From Candidatus Nitrosopumilus sp. SW (lineage in GTDB: Archaea; Thermoproteota; Nitrososphaeria; Nitrososphaerales; Nitrosopumilaceae): 64,000 nt of DNA. Below the pieces are notes generated by a model, which saw only the letters and a program-made list of their open reading frames with translations, was not told the DNA's origin and did no database searches. The position numbers were made by a program, and so were the translations under genes. This document shows, piece by piece, positions 16,547-25,061 of the stretch. Within the stretch, counting starts at the first letter, position 1. Each line of letters begins with the position of its first letter. The DNA is taken from contig NZ_CP035425.1 of assembly GCF_006740685.1 (NCBI RefSeq), positions 349,687 to 413,686 on the forward strand, given 5' to 3'.

Positions 16547-16816
16547 TTGCAGGAGGTAGGCGAAATAATGCACCTAGCCGGTAGTGGCAGGGTAATCATT
16601 CAACTATCTAACAAATTAGTTGAAGGACAGATACTCTGCGACGAAAAGGGAACTAGAGTTGCAAAAGTAATGGAATTGATTGGTCCAGTAAGGAGACCAT
16701 TTGCATCCGCAACTCCGTTAACAAACAACATCAAAAAATACATTGGCAAAAGTGTTTTCGCAACAGAACATTCTCCTGACAATTCAAAGAAAAAATTTAG
16801 GAGAAGAAGAAAATGA
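16547..16816 (+). CDS. gar1: H/ACA RNP component Gar1
   Basis: An 89-residue Gar1-like protein of H/ACA pseudouridylation RNPs. The beta-barrel core reads 'GSGRVIIQLSNKLVEGQILCDEKGTRVAKVMELIGPVRRPFASATPL', ending in a basic 'KKKFRRRRK' tail. The start is uncertain. TTG at 16547 gives 'MQEVGEIMH', which lines up with the family's first strand (Pyrococcus 'MKRLGKVLH'). An ATG at 16568 has a strong 'aggaggt' ribosome-binding site 10 bases upstream, inside the longer frame. Homology favours TTG. Its last 4 bases overlap the TFB start (ATGA). Confidence 0.87.
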   Translation: MQEVGEIMHLAGSGRVIIQLSNKLVEGQILCDEKGTRVAKVMELIGPVRRPFASATPLTNNIKKYIGKSVFATEHSPDNSKKKFRRRRK

Positions 16817-17769
16817 ACATACTAGAAAAACAAAACTGTCCTGAATGTCAGGCAACAGTAGTTAATGACATGCAGAACGGTGAAATAATCTGCTCTGGTT
16901 GTGGCGTAGTAGTCGATGATCAAGTAGCAGATTATGGTCCAGAAACAATAAGTTCGAATCTCGAAGACAAAATGAAGTTAGCAAGAGCAACCGGACAAAC
17001 AACTTATTCCCAACACGATTTGGGAATTACAACTGAGATAGCAATTAGTACAAAGGACTTTAGTGGAAAAACAATCAACCACGAAGTTGCAAACCAAATG
17101 CACAATCTCAGAAAGTGGCAACAAAGAGTAAGAGTGTCCACACCAAAAGAAAGACGACTTGCAAATGTTTTAACAAAAATGGGAGAAACATGTGATGGTC
17201 TAGGTCTTTCAAAGAATGTGTTGGAGACTGCTTCTATGATATACAGAAACTTGGATGGACATGTTGATGTGAAGGGAAAGTCAGTAGTAAGCATTACAGC
17301 AGCTACAATTTACATGGCATGCAAACAATGTGATGTAGTAAGATCACTAGAAGAAATTATTCGTGGAATATGTCCACCAAAAGATGTTAAATCAAAAACA
17401 AAACTTGCAGCAAGATACTATAGAACCATGGTAATGGAAATGGGACAATTAACTGCCCCAGTTGTAACCATGGACAAATACATCTCAAAGATAGCAAACA
17501 TGACACAAACTGAGGTCAGAGTTGAGAGACTAGCCTTAGAAATAGCAGAGAAAACAAAAGACAGTAGCATTGCAGATGGAAAAGCTCCAAATGGAATTGC
17601 TGCAGCATATCTCTATGTGTCATCAGTCCTACTTGGTCAAAACGTGCTCCAAAGAGACGTTTCAAGTATTGCAGGAGTAACTGAAGTTACTATCAGAAAT
17701 AGATGTAAAGAGATTCTAACAAATTACAAACTCAAAATTACTTTGAGACCATCTCTGGCCAAATATTAA
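16813..17769 (+). CDS. tfb: Transcription initiation factor TFB
   Basis: A 318-residue TFIIB homologue that recruits RNA polymerase to TBP-bound promoters. The N-terminal zinc ribbon is 'CPECQATVV...CSGCGVVV' (residues 9-35), followed by the B-reader region and two cyclin folds (about 115-205 and 210-305; 'VVSITAATIYMACKQC' and 'APNGIAAAYLYVSSVLLGQNV'). It is translationally coupled to gar1 by a 4-base overlap. Archaeal genomes often carry several TFBs; this one looks complete. Confidence 0.97.
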   Translation: MNILEKQNCPECQATVVNDMQNGEIICSGCGVVVDDQVADYGPETISSNLEDKMKLARATGQTTYSQHDLGITTEIAISTKDFSGKTINHEVANQMHNLRKWQQRVRVSTPKERRLANVLTKMGETCDGLGLSKNVLETASMIYRNLDGHVDVKGKSVVSITAATIYMACKQCDVVRSLEEIIRGICPPKDVKSKTKLAARYYRTMVMEMGQLTAPVVTMDKYISKIANMTQTEVRVERLALEIAEKTKDSSIADGKAPNGIAAAYLYVSSVLLGQNVLQRDVSSIAGVTEVTIRNRCKEILTNYKLKITLRPSLAKY

Positions 17770-17770
17770 C

Positions 17771-17794
17771 ACCCCCCCCTCTTTTCATTTTATT
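17771..17794 (+). terminator. Pyrimidine-rich terminator after tfb
   Basis: A run of C followed by 'tcttttcattttatt' begins two bases after the tfb stop. U-rich tracts of this kind terminate archaeal RNA polymerase without a hairpin. The assignment is by position and composition. Confidence 0.4.
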
Positions 17795-17834
17795 ATCAAA
17801 ACTACACGTTAGGATTAGCTAAATTTCGTCGGTA

Positions 17835-17843
17835 TTATATATA
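17835..17843 (+). promoter_or_regulatory. TATA box of sufC
   Basis: 'ttatatata' is centred 25 bases before ATG 17864. This implies a leaderless mRNA and selects 17864 over the in-frame TTG at 17855. Confidence 0.65.
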
Positions 17844-17863
17844 GAAACAAAACATTGCGCAAC

Positions 17864-18634
17864 ATGGCAGTTCTTGAAATCAAAGACCTTCATGTAACAA
17901 GAGAAGGAAAAGAAATTCTCAAAGGAGTTAATTTGAAAACAGGACCTGGAGAAGTTCATGCCATTATGGGACCTAACGGTTCAGGAAAAAGTACATTAGC
18001 TTACACATTACTAGCACATCCAAAATACGAAGTAACACAAGGAGATATTTTATTGGACGGAGAGAGTATTTTAGAATTAACTGCTGATGAAAGAGCAAAG
18101 AAAGGATTATTCTTAGGATTTCAATATCCAACAGAAGTTTCAGGTGTAGGATTTTCTCATTTTCTCAGAACAGCTTACAACTCTCTAAGTAAAGCACTTG
18201 AAGGTGATGATAGAGAAGTGTTTATCACAGTAAGAGAATTTCAAAAATATCTTAAAGAGAATTTAGAAAAAGTTGGATTAAAAGAAGAATTTCTTTCAAG
18301 ATATCTTAACGAGGGTTTCTCAGGAGGAGAGAAAAAAAGAGCAGAAGTATTACAAATGGCAGTACTGAAACCAAAAATTTCAATTTTAGATGAACCTGAC
18401 TCGGGCTTAGATATTGACGCAGTTCAAGCAGTTGCAAAAGCAATTAGTCAAGTTTCAGGCAAAGACGCAACAGTGATTGTCATTACACACTATGCAAGAA
18501 TTCTAAAATTCCTAGACAAACTTGACTTTGTTCACGTATTTGCAAGAGGTAAAGTTCTCAAAACAGGAGATGCATCTCTTGCAGACAAACTCGAATCAGA
18601 AGGGTATGATTGGGTTTTAGAACAAACTGCATGA
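17864..18634 (+). CDS. sufC: Fe-S cluster assembly ATPase SufC
   Basis: A 256-residue ABC-type ATPase that powers the SufBCD scaffold. Walker A 'GPNGSGKSTLAYTLL', the SufC-specific 'FLGFQYPTEVSGV', the signature 'FSGGEKKRAEVLQM', Walker B 'ISILDEPDSGLDID' and the H-loop 'VITHYARIL' are all intact. The start is ATG 17864, chosen from the TATA spacing. It is unlinked from sufBDSU, which lies about 14 kb away on the other strand, so its expression is controlled separately. Confidence 0.96.
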   Translation: MAVLEIKDLHVTREGKEILKGVNLKTGPGEVHAIMGPNGSGKSTLAYTLLAHPKYEVTQGDILLDGESILELTADERAKKGLFLGFQYPTEVSGVGFSHFLRTAYNSLSKALEGDDREVFITVREFQKYLKENLEKVGLKEEFLSRYLNEGFSGGEKKRAEVLQMAVLKPKISILDEPDSGLDIDAVQAVAKAISQVSGKDATVIVITHYARILKFLDKLDFVHVFARGKVLKTGDASLADKLESEGYDWVLEQTA

Positions 18635-18663
18635 TTAAATTGTAAAAAAAATTCATTATCAAA

Positions 18664-18876
18664 TTGATTTACAAAGTTCAAGTAGTGTTTTCTAAAGAAT
18701 TTTTTCAAGTCGAGGATGGAGAAATAACTATTGGAATAAAATCAAAACCAATCAAAGGGGAAGCAAACAAAGAAGTCATCAAAAAAATCGCAAAACATTT
18801 TGGAGTTACTACATCACAAGTTAAAATAAAGTCAGGGCATAAATCAAAAGAAAAAATCATAGAAATCTCACAGTAG
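18664..18876 (+). CDS. DUF167/YggU-family protein
   Basis: A 70-residue protein of the YggU/DUF167 family. 'IGIKSKPIKGEANKEVIKKIAKHFGV' and 'VKIKSGHKSKEKIIEI' match the compact beta-alpha fold. Start TTG at 18664. It follows sufC after 29 bases in the same direction. The molecular role of this widespread family is unknown. Confidence 0.88.
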   Translation: MIYKVQVVFSKEFFQVEDGEITIGIKSKPIKGEANKEVIKKIAKHFGVTTSQVKIKSGHKSKEKIIEISQ

Positions 18877-18921
18877 AAAATCTAGTTTTTGTTTAAATAG
18901 GGTTTTCAAATTGTACAGAAC

Positions 18922-19599
18922 ATGTCAGAGAATAATGAGCAATATTATTTCAATTTCTCATTTTTCAAAGTTGATCCAAAATGGAGATGGATGGCAGATT
19001 TAGCAAAAGAAGAATCTGCAAAAGAAGTAGAGAACATTTTAAAAAACTCAGGAATAAGATATAGGGCATATTCTAATTTAGGATTAAGAGATGATGCAGA
19101 CTTTCTACTATGGTTTGTTGGAAATTCATTAGAAGAAATTCAAAAGGCCATCGAAAAATTATACAAAACTGTTTTTGGAAAATATATCATTCCATCTAGA
19201 ACATATCTATCATGTTCAAGGCCATCAATCTATGTAAAAGGACAAGGGAAAGAACATGGATTCGTTACAGGAATGGAGCCAAAAAAACATGTGATAGTAT
19301 ATCCATTTACAAAAACTCGAGAATGGTATCTCTTACCTCAAGAAAAAAGACAAGAGATAATGGATGAACATATTGAAGTTAGTAAAAAATATCCACAAGT
19401 AATTCTAAACACAACATACTCGTTTGGAATTCATGATGAAGATTTTATGTTAGCATTTGAAGTTGACAATGTTAGGGACTTTCAAGACTTGATAATGGAT
19501 TTGAGGGAAACCCAAGTTTCATCATACGTAAAAAATGACATTCCCATGATTGTTTGTATCAAAAAGGATATTGTGCCACTAATTTCCAGTTTAGGATAG
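18922..19599 (+). CDS. Chlorite-dismutase-family haem protein (possible coproheme decarboxylase, ChdC/HemQ-like)
   Basis: A 225-residue Cld/DyP-superfamily protein. 'VYPFTKTREWYLLPQEKRQEIMDEHIEV' (about residues 126-153) is the family core. Tyr127 of the YPxxKxREWY motif corresponds to the redox Tyr of coproheme decarboxylases, and His150 to the proximal haem ligand. 'NTTYSFGIHDEDFMLAFE' (163-180) follows as expected. Chlorite dismutases have a distal Arg that I cannot place here, so ChdC-like activity is more likely than chlorite breakdown. The nearby AhbAB and hemA/hemB genes support a role in haem metabolism (inference). Confidence 0.85.
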   Translation: MSENNEQYYFNFSFFKVDPKWRWMADLAKEESAKEVENILKNSGIRYRAYSNLGLRDDADFLLWFVGNSLEEIQKAIEKLYKTVFGKYIIPSRTYLSCSRPSIYVKGQGKEHGFVTGMEPKKHVIVYPFTKTREWYLLPQEKRQEIMDEHIEVSKKYPQVILNTTYSFGIHDEDFMLAFEVDNVRDFQDLIMDLRETQVSSYVKNDIPMIVCIKKDIVPLISSLG

Positions 19600-19674
19600 A
19601 ATTTCAAAGGTGCAAATAGCGGATAAACATAAATGAAGAAATTTTAAACATCTCTTAAAATCAAGGTGTGAAAG

Positions 19675-20673
19675 ATGAAATACAAAAAACTAGGTAAGAG
19701 TGGAATCGAAGTTTCTGAGATAGGATTTGGTGCATGGAGTATTGCTTTAGATTGGTGGGGAAAAAAAGTTGAAGAAGATGAAGCTAAAAGAATGCTAAAA
19801 AAAGCATATGATTTAGGAATTAATTATTTTGAAACTGCAGATATGTATGGGAAAGGAAAAAGTGAGAAATTAATCGGCGAAGTTTTCAAAGGAATGAGAG
19901 ATGAGGTTGTTATTTCAACAAAATATGGTTATGATTTTTCAAATGTTGAGCAAATCGGACATGCAGAATTACCACAAAACTATAGTCCAGAATATACAAG
20001 AAAAGCAGTTGATGCATGTTTAGAAAGATTGCAAACAGATTATCTTGATTCATTAGGATTGCACAATCCAAAATTACATCATGTGAGAAATGATGAGACC
20101 TTCAAGACTATTGATGAATTAATGGATGAAGGAAAGATCAGAGCAGCTCAAGTTGCATTGGGTCCAGCAATAGGATGGACACAAGAAGGGCTTGAAGCAA
20201 TGGATAGAAAAAGCATATCATCAATTCAAACAGTTTACAATATCTTAGAACAGACTCCAGGAAATGAGTTAATTCAAAAAGCTGAAAAAGAAGACGTCGG
20301 AATTCTTGTTAGAGTTCCAGATGCATCAGGAATTCTAACTGGAAAAGTAAAAGCAGATACTGTAATTCCAGCAAATGATCATAGAAAAGATAGAAAGATG
20401 GAATGGAGAAAATCAGCATTAGAAAAAGTAGAACAATTCAGACCAATTGCAGAACGTAACGGATTAAACATTACAGAATTTGCAATTAAATTCATTTTAT
20501 CAAAGAATAAGATTGCATCAGTGTTACCTACTGTTGTAAGTGAAGAAGAAATCGAAATGTTTGCAGCAATTTCTGATGGAAAATATTTGAGTTCTTCAGA
20601 TATGAAAGAAATTGATGATTTGTACAACACATGGCCAGAATACGAATTAAAAGCAACACCACAAGCAAGTTAA
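19675..20673 (+). CDS. Aldo/keto reductase
   Basis: A 332-residue NADPH-dependent oxidoreductase with a TIM-barrel fold. The catalytic region reads 'INYFETADMYGKGKSEKLIGE' (Asp and Tyr of the tetrad, about residues 49-69), with the Lys in 'VVISTKYGYDF' and the His in 'LGLHNPKL'. The N-terminus 'KLGKSGIEVSEIGFGAWSI' is typical of the family. Physiological substrate unknown. Monocistronic, though only 7 bases from the next gene. Confidence 0.93.
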   Translation: MKYKKLGKSGIEVSEIGFGAWSIALDWWGKKVEEDEAKRMLKKAYDLGINYFETADMYGKGKSEKLIGEVFKGMRDEVVISTKYGYDFSNVEQIGHAELPQNYSPEYTRKAVDACLERLQTDYLDSLGLHNPKLHHVRNDETFKTIDELMDEGKIRAAQVALGPAIGWTQEGLEAMDRKSISSIQTVYNILEQTPGNELIQKAEKEDVGILVRVPDASGILTGKVKADTVIPANDHRKDRKMEWRKSALEKVEQFRPIAERNGLNITEFAIKFILSKNKIASVLPTVVSEEEIEMFAAISDGKYLSSSDMKEIDDLYNTWPEYELKATPQAS

Positions 20674-20680
20674 TTTGCAA

Positions 20681-21019
20681 ATGGATTTTTCAATAGATTC
20701 TCAAAAAACTCTAGAAGTTATAGAAAGAATGAAGCTTGCCAAAATAGGAGAATACAAAAAATGGGAAGCAATAATTAAAAAAATAAAAAAAGACATTCCT
20801 CTAAACCAAGGAGAATTAGAATATTATACTAATTTAACACGAATTTACAAAGATTCCACTATTACAAGTAGAAGTAAGATTTACCACACGAAATTATCAG
20901 AACATGATGAAAAACCTCCATGTAAAGAGTGTGGGGAAAGTTCATTATTTTATTGCAATATGAACGACCAATATTTTTGTACAATTCATGTCGTAGGACA
21001 TGATGAAAATGAGATTTAG
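20681..21019 (+). CDS. Small protein with a B-box-like zinc-binding C-terminus
   Basis: A 112-residue protein (an alternative TTG start at 20675 adds two residues). The first 75 residues are helical and Lys-rich. The last 30 hold C-x2-C-x7-C-x7-C-x2-H-x3-H ('CKECGES...CTIHVVGH', residues 81-107), spacing reminiscent of a B-box zinc finger. It overlaps the convergent siroheme decarboxylase gene by 4 bases. No function known; metal binding is a prediction. Confidence 0.75.
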   Translation: MDFSIDSQKTLEVIERMKLAKIGEYKKWEAIIKKIKKDIPLNQGELEYYTNLTRIYKDSTITSRSKIYHTKLSEHDEKPPCKECGESSLFYCNMNDQYFCTIHVVGHDENEI

Positions 21020-22041
21020 GAAGCAGGGACTTTTTCTTCTAAAGAGAAAGAGTTTTCAACAAAATACTCCACACGAGTTTTTTTGAATTCACGTGAACTA
21101 AAGAGAATTTTATAATCATCAACATGAATTTGATCCTGAATTGTCTTTGCCATTTCATTTGCCTCATCATGAGTTTTACAATGAATCATTGAAAAAACAT
21201 TGTAAGGCCAGTCGGGATATGTAGGACGTTCATAGCAATGACTAACTTGAGGAAAAGCACCAAGTTGTGCACCAACATCAGAAATTTTATCTTCAGGAAC
21301 TTTCCATACAATCATCCCATTTGCAGTAAATCCAACTTGTCTGTGTCTTAATATGGCAGCAAATCTTCTCATCACTCCAATTTCTTCATAGTGTTTCATC
21401 TTTTCAAATAATTCATTTTCAGTTATTCCAAGATTATTTGCTGCTTTGACAAAGGGTTCATCGACGATATCCATATCTTTTTGCAATTCACGGATGAAGT
21501 TTTTGTCTTCTTCAGTTGGTTCAAATTTTACATTTTTGATTTCTTTCTTTTCTTCAGTTGGAGCAACATCATGTTTTTTTTCATCAACCATGTCTAATTT
21601 TACACCAATTTTGAAGAGTTGTAAAGTAGGAAGCATTCGTACTTTTTTAATTCCTTTTAACACATTGAATTTATCAAGTTCTGTTTTCAAATCAGAGCCG
21701 GGTGGAACAGCTAAAGTAAACCAAAGATTGAATTGGTGATCACGTTCATAATTATGACTAACGCCAGGATGTCGATTAATTTGACTTGCAACAGATTCTA
21801 GTTTATCATGTTCAATTTCCATAGCAACCAAAGAGCTGGTATAACCAAGTTTTCTAGTATCAAAAATTGCACTGAGTTGTCGTAAAACACCAATTTCTTT
21901 AAGTTGTTTAAGACGCCTTTTTACAATTTCAGGAGTAGTATCAAACTTCTTTGCAATTTCGTCAAAAGGTCTAGTAACAAGAGGAAATGTCCATTGAATT
22001 TCATTAAGAAGTTCTTTGTCTAGTTCATCCATAGATGTCAT
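21016..22041 (-). CDS. ahbAB: Siroheme decarboxylase, fused AhbA-AhbB
   Basis: A 341-residue protein of two consecutive Lrp-like units. Each has a winged helix and an AsnC-type domain carrying the siroheme-decarboxylase signature: 'HPGVSHNYERDHQFNLWFT' in the first half (about residues 91-109) and 'FPQVSHCYERPTYPDWPYN' in the second (about 257-275). A charged linker lies between (about 152-178). AhbA/AhbB remove two carboxyl groups from siroheme to give didecarboxysiroheme on the alternative haem route. The two subunits are usually separate. It is divergent from the precorrin-2 dehydrogenase/hemA/hemB genes. The competing reading, an Lrp regulator, does not explain the VSHxYER motifs. Confidence 0.88.
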   Translation of the reverse strand: MTSMDELDKELLNEIQWTFPLVTRPFDEIAKKFDTTPEIVKRRLKQLKEIGVLRQLSAIFDTRKLGYTSSLVAMEIEHDKLESVASQINRHPGVSHNYERDHQFNLWFTLAVPPGSDLKTELDKFNVLKGIKKVRMLPTLQLFKIGVKLDMVDEKKHDVAPTEEKKEIKNVKFEPTEEDKNFIRELQKDMDIVDEPFVKAANNLGITENELFEKMKHYEEIGVMRRFAAILRHRQVGFTANGMIVWKVPEDKISDVGAQLGAFPQVSHCYERPTYPDWPYNVFSMIHCKTHDEANEMAKTIQDQIHVDDYKILFSSREFKKTRVEYFVENSFSLEEKVPAS

Positions 22042-22133
22042 ATGACAAGGACTCCCTCATTCAATTAAAAATGTAGCTGGTAGTACATGTAGAAATTTTA
22101 ATACATAAATAGAAATCGAAGGGTTTTTGATCG

Positions 22134-22787
22134 ATGATAGTAGACCTAAACCTTCAAGACAAATCAGTAGTTGTGATTGGGGGCGGAAATGAAGCGCAAA
22201 AAAGAATCAATTCTTTGATTAGACAGGGGTGTGACATTACAATAATTAGCGATAAAATCATTCCACAAATTACAAAACTTGTCAAATCAAAAAAAATTCA
22301 ATTAATAAAACAAAAAATCCAAGATACTAAATTCATTTCAGAATTGAACCCAGATATCATAATTACAACAACTAATGATAAAAAATTAAATCAAAAAATC
22401 ATCAATGCGGGAAAAAAGAAAAAAATCATTACATATAGTTCAGATAATCCTGAAGAAAGTGATTTCTCAAATCCTGCCATAATTGATTTTGAAAAAATGA
22501 TTCAAATTGCAATTTTCACAGGAGGGCGAAGTCCTGCAATGTCAAAAAAACTCAAAAAAAAATCAGAAGAGGTGTTTAAAAAAATCATTACAAAAGAAGA
22601 CATTGGACAAATCAAAATTCAAAAGATCGCAAGAGATATTGCAAAAGAGAAAATTGCAACTATAACAGAAAGAAAAGCATGCCTTCGCAGTATCATGACT
22701 GATAATGAGATTGATCAGTTAATAAAAGACGGTCAGATGAAAAAAGCTGAAAAGAGAGCCATTACAATAGTGAGGAATTGGAAATGA
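22134..22787 (+). CDS. Precorrin-2 dehydrogenase / sirohydrochlorin ferrochelatase (CysG N-domain/Met8 type)
   Basis: A 217-residue protein that oxidises precorrin-2 to sirohydrochlorin with NAD and, in Met8-type enzymes, inserts iron to give siroheme. 'KSVVVIGGGNEAQKRINSLI' is the NAD-binding start; 'IITTTNDKKLNQKI' holds the candidate catalytic Asp; 'FTGGRSPAMSKKLKKKSEE' is the typical dimerisation/chelatase segment. It heads the hemA-hemB operon, overlapping hemA by 4 bases, with TATA-like 'ttttaatac' about 30 bases before its ATG. Whether it chelates iron is not provable here. Confidence 0.9.
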   Translation: MIVDLNLQDKSVVVIGGGNEAQKRINSLIRQGCDITIISDKIIPQITKLVKSKKIQLIKQKIQDTKFISELNPDIIITTTNDKKLNQKIINAGKKKKIITYSSDNPEESDFSNPAIIDFEKMIQIAIFTGGRSPAMSKKLKKKSEEVFKKIITKEDIGQIKIQKIARDIAKEKIATITERKACLRSIMTDNEIDQLIKDGQMKKAEKRAITIVRNWK

Positions 22788-24049
22788 ATCAAAATATCAT
22801 TAATGCACGTGTGACTTTTCGTAATTCACCAATCCATATTTTAGAACAATTTACAATAAAAGACATTGAAGAGGCATATGAGCAATTCAAGAGACATTCA
22901 GGATTAGATGAATGTGTCATAATTCAAACATGTAACAGAATTGAATTGTTTGGAAAATCAAAAAATCAAGAAATAGACAAGATAAAGAAAACATGGGCAT
23001 CATTAACAGAATTGGAAGAACAAGTTTTTGATGAAAACATGGAAGTAGAAGAAAATCAAAATGCTTTGCATCATTTATTGAAACTAACTTCAGGCTTGGA
23101 TTCCATGGTATTAGGAGAAGAGCAAATTCTAGGTCAAATAAAAAACTCCATTACTTCTGCAAGAGAGAAAAAAGCATCAGGTCAACATCTTAACACATTA
23201 TTTGACAAGGCAATCAAGATAGGTACCAGAATCAGAAACTCCAGTGGAATTGGTAAAGGTGGGATATCAGTAGGTTCAATGGCAGTAAAACTTGCAGAAG
23301 AAAACATTGATGAGTTAAAAACAAAAAAAACATTATTGATTGGAACGGGTGAAGTTTCCACACTAGTTGCAAAATCATTACAAAGACGAGGTTATGCATT
23401 TGATGTTACCAGTAGAACACTTAGCAGATCAGAAACATTTTGTGAGACCATGGGAGGAAATCCAGTCAAATTTGAAGAAGTTCTTTCAGGATTTGATAAT
23501 TATGATGTGATATTTGTTGCAACAACTGCCCCATATTTTCTTGTAACATATGAACGAATTACAGAGGCAATGAAAGATAAAAACAAAGGAATGATGATTT
23601 TGGATTTATCAAATCCAAGAACAGTGGATGAAAAAGTTGCAACTATTGGAGGAGTAAAATTGATGAATCTTGATCAAATTGCAGAAATGGTTGAAAAGAA
23701 CATGAATGCAAGATTAAACAAGGTAAAAACCGTTGAAAATATAATTAACGAAGAAGTATCTGTATTAGAAGCCTCAATGAAAAGACTGGAAGCAGAACCA
23801 CTGGTAAAAGATGTGTTCAAGAACATTGAATCACTTAGAGCAAAAGAGTTGCAAAAGGCACTTCAGATGTTAGACGAAAAAGATGAGAAAAAAATCAAAA
23901 TTATCGATGAGTTAACTAAAGCAGTAGTTGAGAGCATTGTTTCAACACCGATGAACAATATCAGAAAAGCTTCTGAGCAAGGCAATCCAGAGGTAGTAGA
24001 TTTAGCAAGCAAACTCTTTGACTATAAAAAAGAAGAACAGACTGACTAG
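22784..24049 (+). CDS. hemA: Glutamyl-tRNA reductase
   Basis: A 421-residue enzyme that reduces glutamyl-tRNA to glutamate-1-semialdehyde, the first step of C5 tetrapyrrole synthesis. 'IIQTCNRIELFG' carries the catalytic Cys (about residue 48), 'LTSGLDSMVLGEEQILGQI' is the substrate/tRNA motif, 'LLIGTGEVSTLVAKSL' the NADPH motif, and the C-terminus is a long dimerisation helix. Start ATG 22784 overlaps the upstream stop (ATGA); a TTG six bases earlier is possible. A tRNA-Glu (CTC) gene is also in this window. Confidence 0.96.
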   Translation: MNQNIINARVTFRNSPIHILEQFTIKDIEEAYEQFKRHSGLDECVIIQTCNRIELFGKSKNQEIDKIKKTWASLTELEEQVFDENMEVEENQNALHHLLKLTSGLDSMVLGEEQILGQIKNSITSAREKKASGQHLNTLFDKAIKIGTRIRNSSGIGKGGISVGSMAVKLAEENIDELKTKKTLLIGTGEVSTLVAKSLQRRGYAFDVTSRTLSRSETFCETMGGNPVKFEEVLSGFDNYDVIFVATTAPYFLVTYERITEAMKDKNKGMMILDLSNPRTVDEKVATIGGVKLMNLDQIAEMVEKNMNARLNKVKTVENIINEEVSVLEASMKRLEAEPLVKDVFKNIESLRAKELQKALQMLDEKDEKKIKIIDELTKAVVESIVSTPMNNIRKASEQGNPEVVDLASKLFDYKKEEQTD

Positions 24050-24080
24050 GATTATATTTTACCCAAAGAGAATTTCTAAT

Positions 24081-25061
24081 ATGTCATTTCCAACCAGACG
24101 TCTACGTAGATTAAGAACATCAGGTAAAATGAGAGAGTTGGTTCAGCAGACCACACTTTCTCCAAAAGATTTCATTTGTCCAGTATTTGTTCAAGAAGAT
24201 CTAAAGACAAGAACCAAAGTTGAATCAATGACAGCAATTGAAAGACTACCATTAGAGGATGTTAACGATGAAGTTGGAACCATTAGTGATTTAGGTATTC
24301 CTGCAATAATGTTATTTGGAATTCCAACTCAGAAAGATGATGCAGGTTCTTCTGCATTTGATGACAATGGGATTGTACAAAAAGCAATTTCTCAGATTCG
24401 AGAAAACTTTGGAGATAAGATGGTAATTATGGCAGATGTATGTTTATGTCAATTTACATCCACAGGACATTGTGGAATTATTCAAGGAAATAAAATTGAT
24501 AACGATACAAGTTTAGAAACACTTTCAAAGATTGCAGTAAGTCAAGCAAAAGCAGGAGTTGACACAGTTTCACCTTCTGCAATGATGGATGGTCAAGTTG
24601 CAGCGATTAGAAAAGCACTTGATGATGAAGGATTTTCAGATGTCTCAATAATGTCTCATTCTGCAAAACATCGTTCAAACTTTTATGCACCATTTAGAGA
24701 TGCAGCTGAATGTGCACCAAAGTTCGGAGACAGAAAAACATACCAGGTTCCATATACAAATGCAAGAGAAGCAATGATGGAGGTAGAAACAGACATCAAT
24801 GAAGGAGTAGACATTGTTATGATAAAACCTGCATTATCATATTTGGATTTAATTGCAGAAACAAGAAGAAAATTCAATGTTCCAGTTGCAGCATACAGTG
24901 TTTCTGGAGAATACGCGCTGGTAAAGGCCGCTTCACAGTTAGGATATGTCAATGAAAAAGACATGACAGAAGAAATACTGTATTCAATAAAGAGAGCGGG
25001 GGCAGATATGATAGTAACTTATTTTGCAAAATCTGCTTCAAAATTTCTTCAAGAATCATGA
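24081..25061 (+). CDS. hemB: Porphobilinogen synthase (ALA dehydratase)
   Basis: A 326-residue enzyme that condenses two 5-aminolevulinate molecules. 'MADVCLCQFTSTGHCGII' supplies three cysteines for the catalytic zinc, so this is the zinc-type enzyme. The Schiff-base lysines are in 'MSHSAKHRSNFYAPFRDAA' and 'IVMIKPALSYLD'. The family N-terminus 'SFPTRRLRRLRTSGKMREL' places the start at ATG 24081, 31 bases after hemA; the frame is open further upstream into hemA but that extension is not family-like. Confidence 0.96.
   Translation: MSFPTRRLRRLRTSGKMRELVQQTTLSPKDFICPVFVQEDLKTRTKVESMTAIERLPLEDVNDEVGTISDLGIPAIMLFGIPTQKDDAGSSAFDDNGIVQKAISQIRENFGDKMVIMADVCLCQFTSTGHCGIIQGNKIDNDTSLETLSKIAVSQAKAGVDTVSPSAMMDGQVAAIRKALDDEGFSDVSIMSHSAKHRSNFYAPFRDAAECAPKFGDRKTYQVPYTNAREAMMEVETDINEGVDIVMIKPALSYLDLIAETRRKFNVPVAAYSVSGEYALVKAASQLGYVNEKDMTEEILYSIKRAGADMIVTYFAKSASKFLQES

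Noticed and set aside
21016-22041. Reading the double-Lrp protein as a transcription factor
   Set aside because: Both halves carry the VSHxYER motifs of siroheme decarboxylase, and the gene is divergent from tetrapyrrole genes.
24018-24080. N-terminal extension of hemB into hemA
   Set aside because: Family alignment by eye starts at 'SFPTRRLRRLR'; the extension lies inside hemA.
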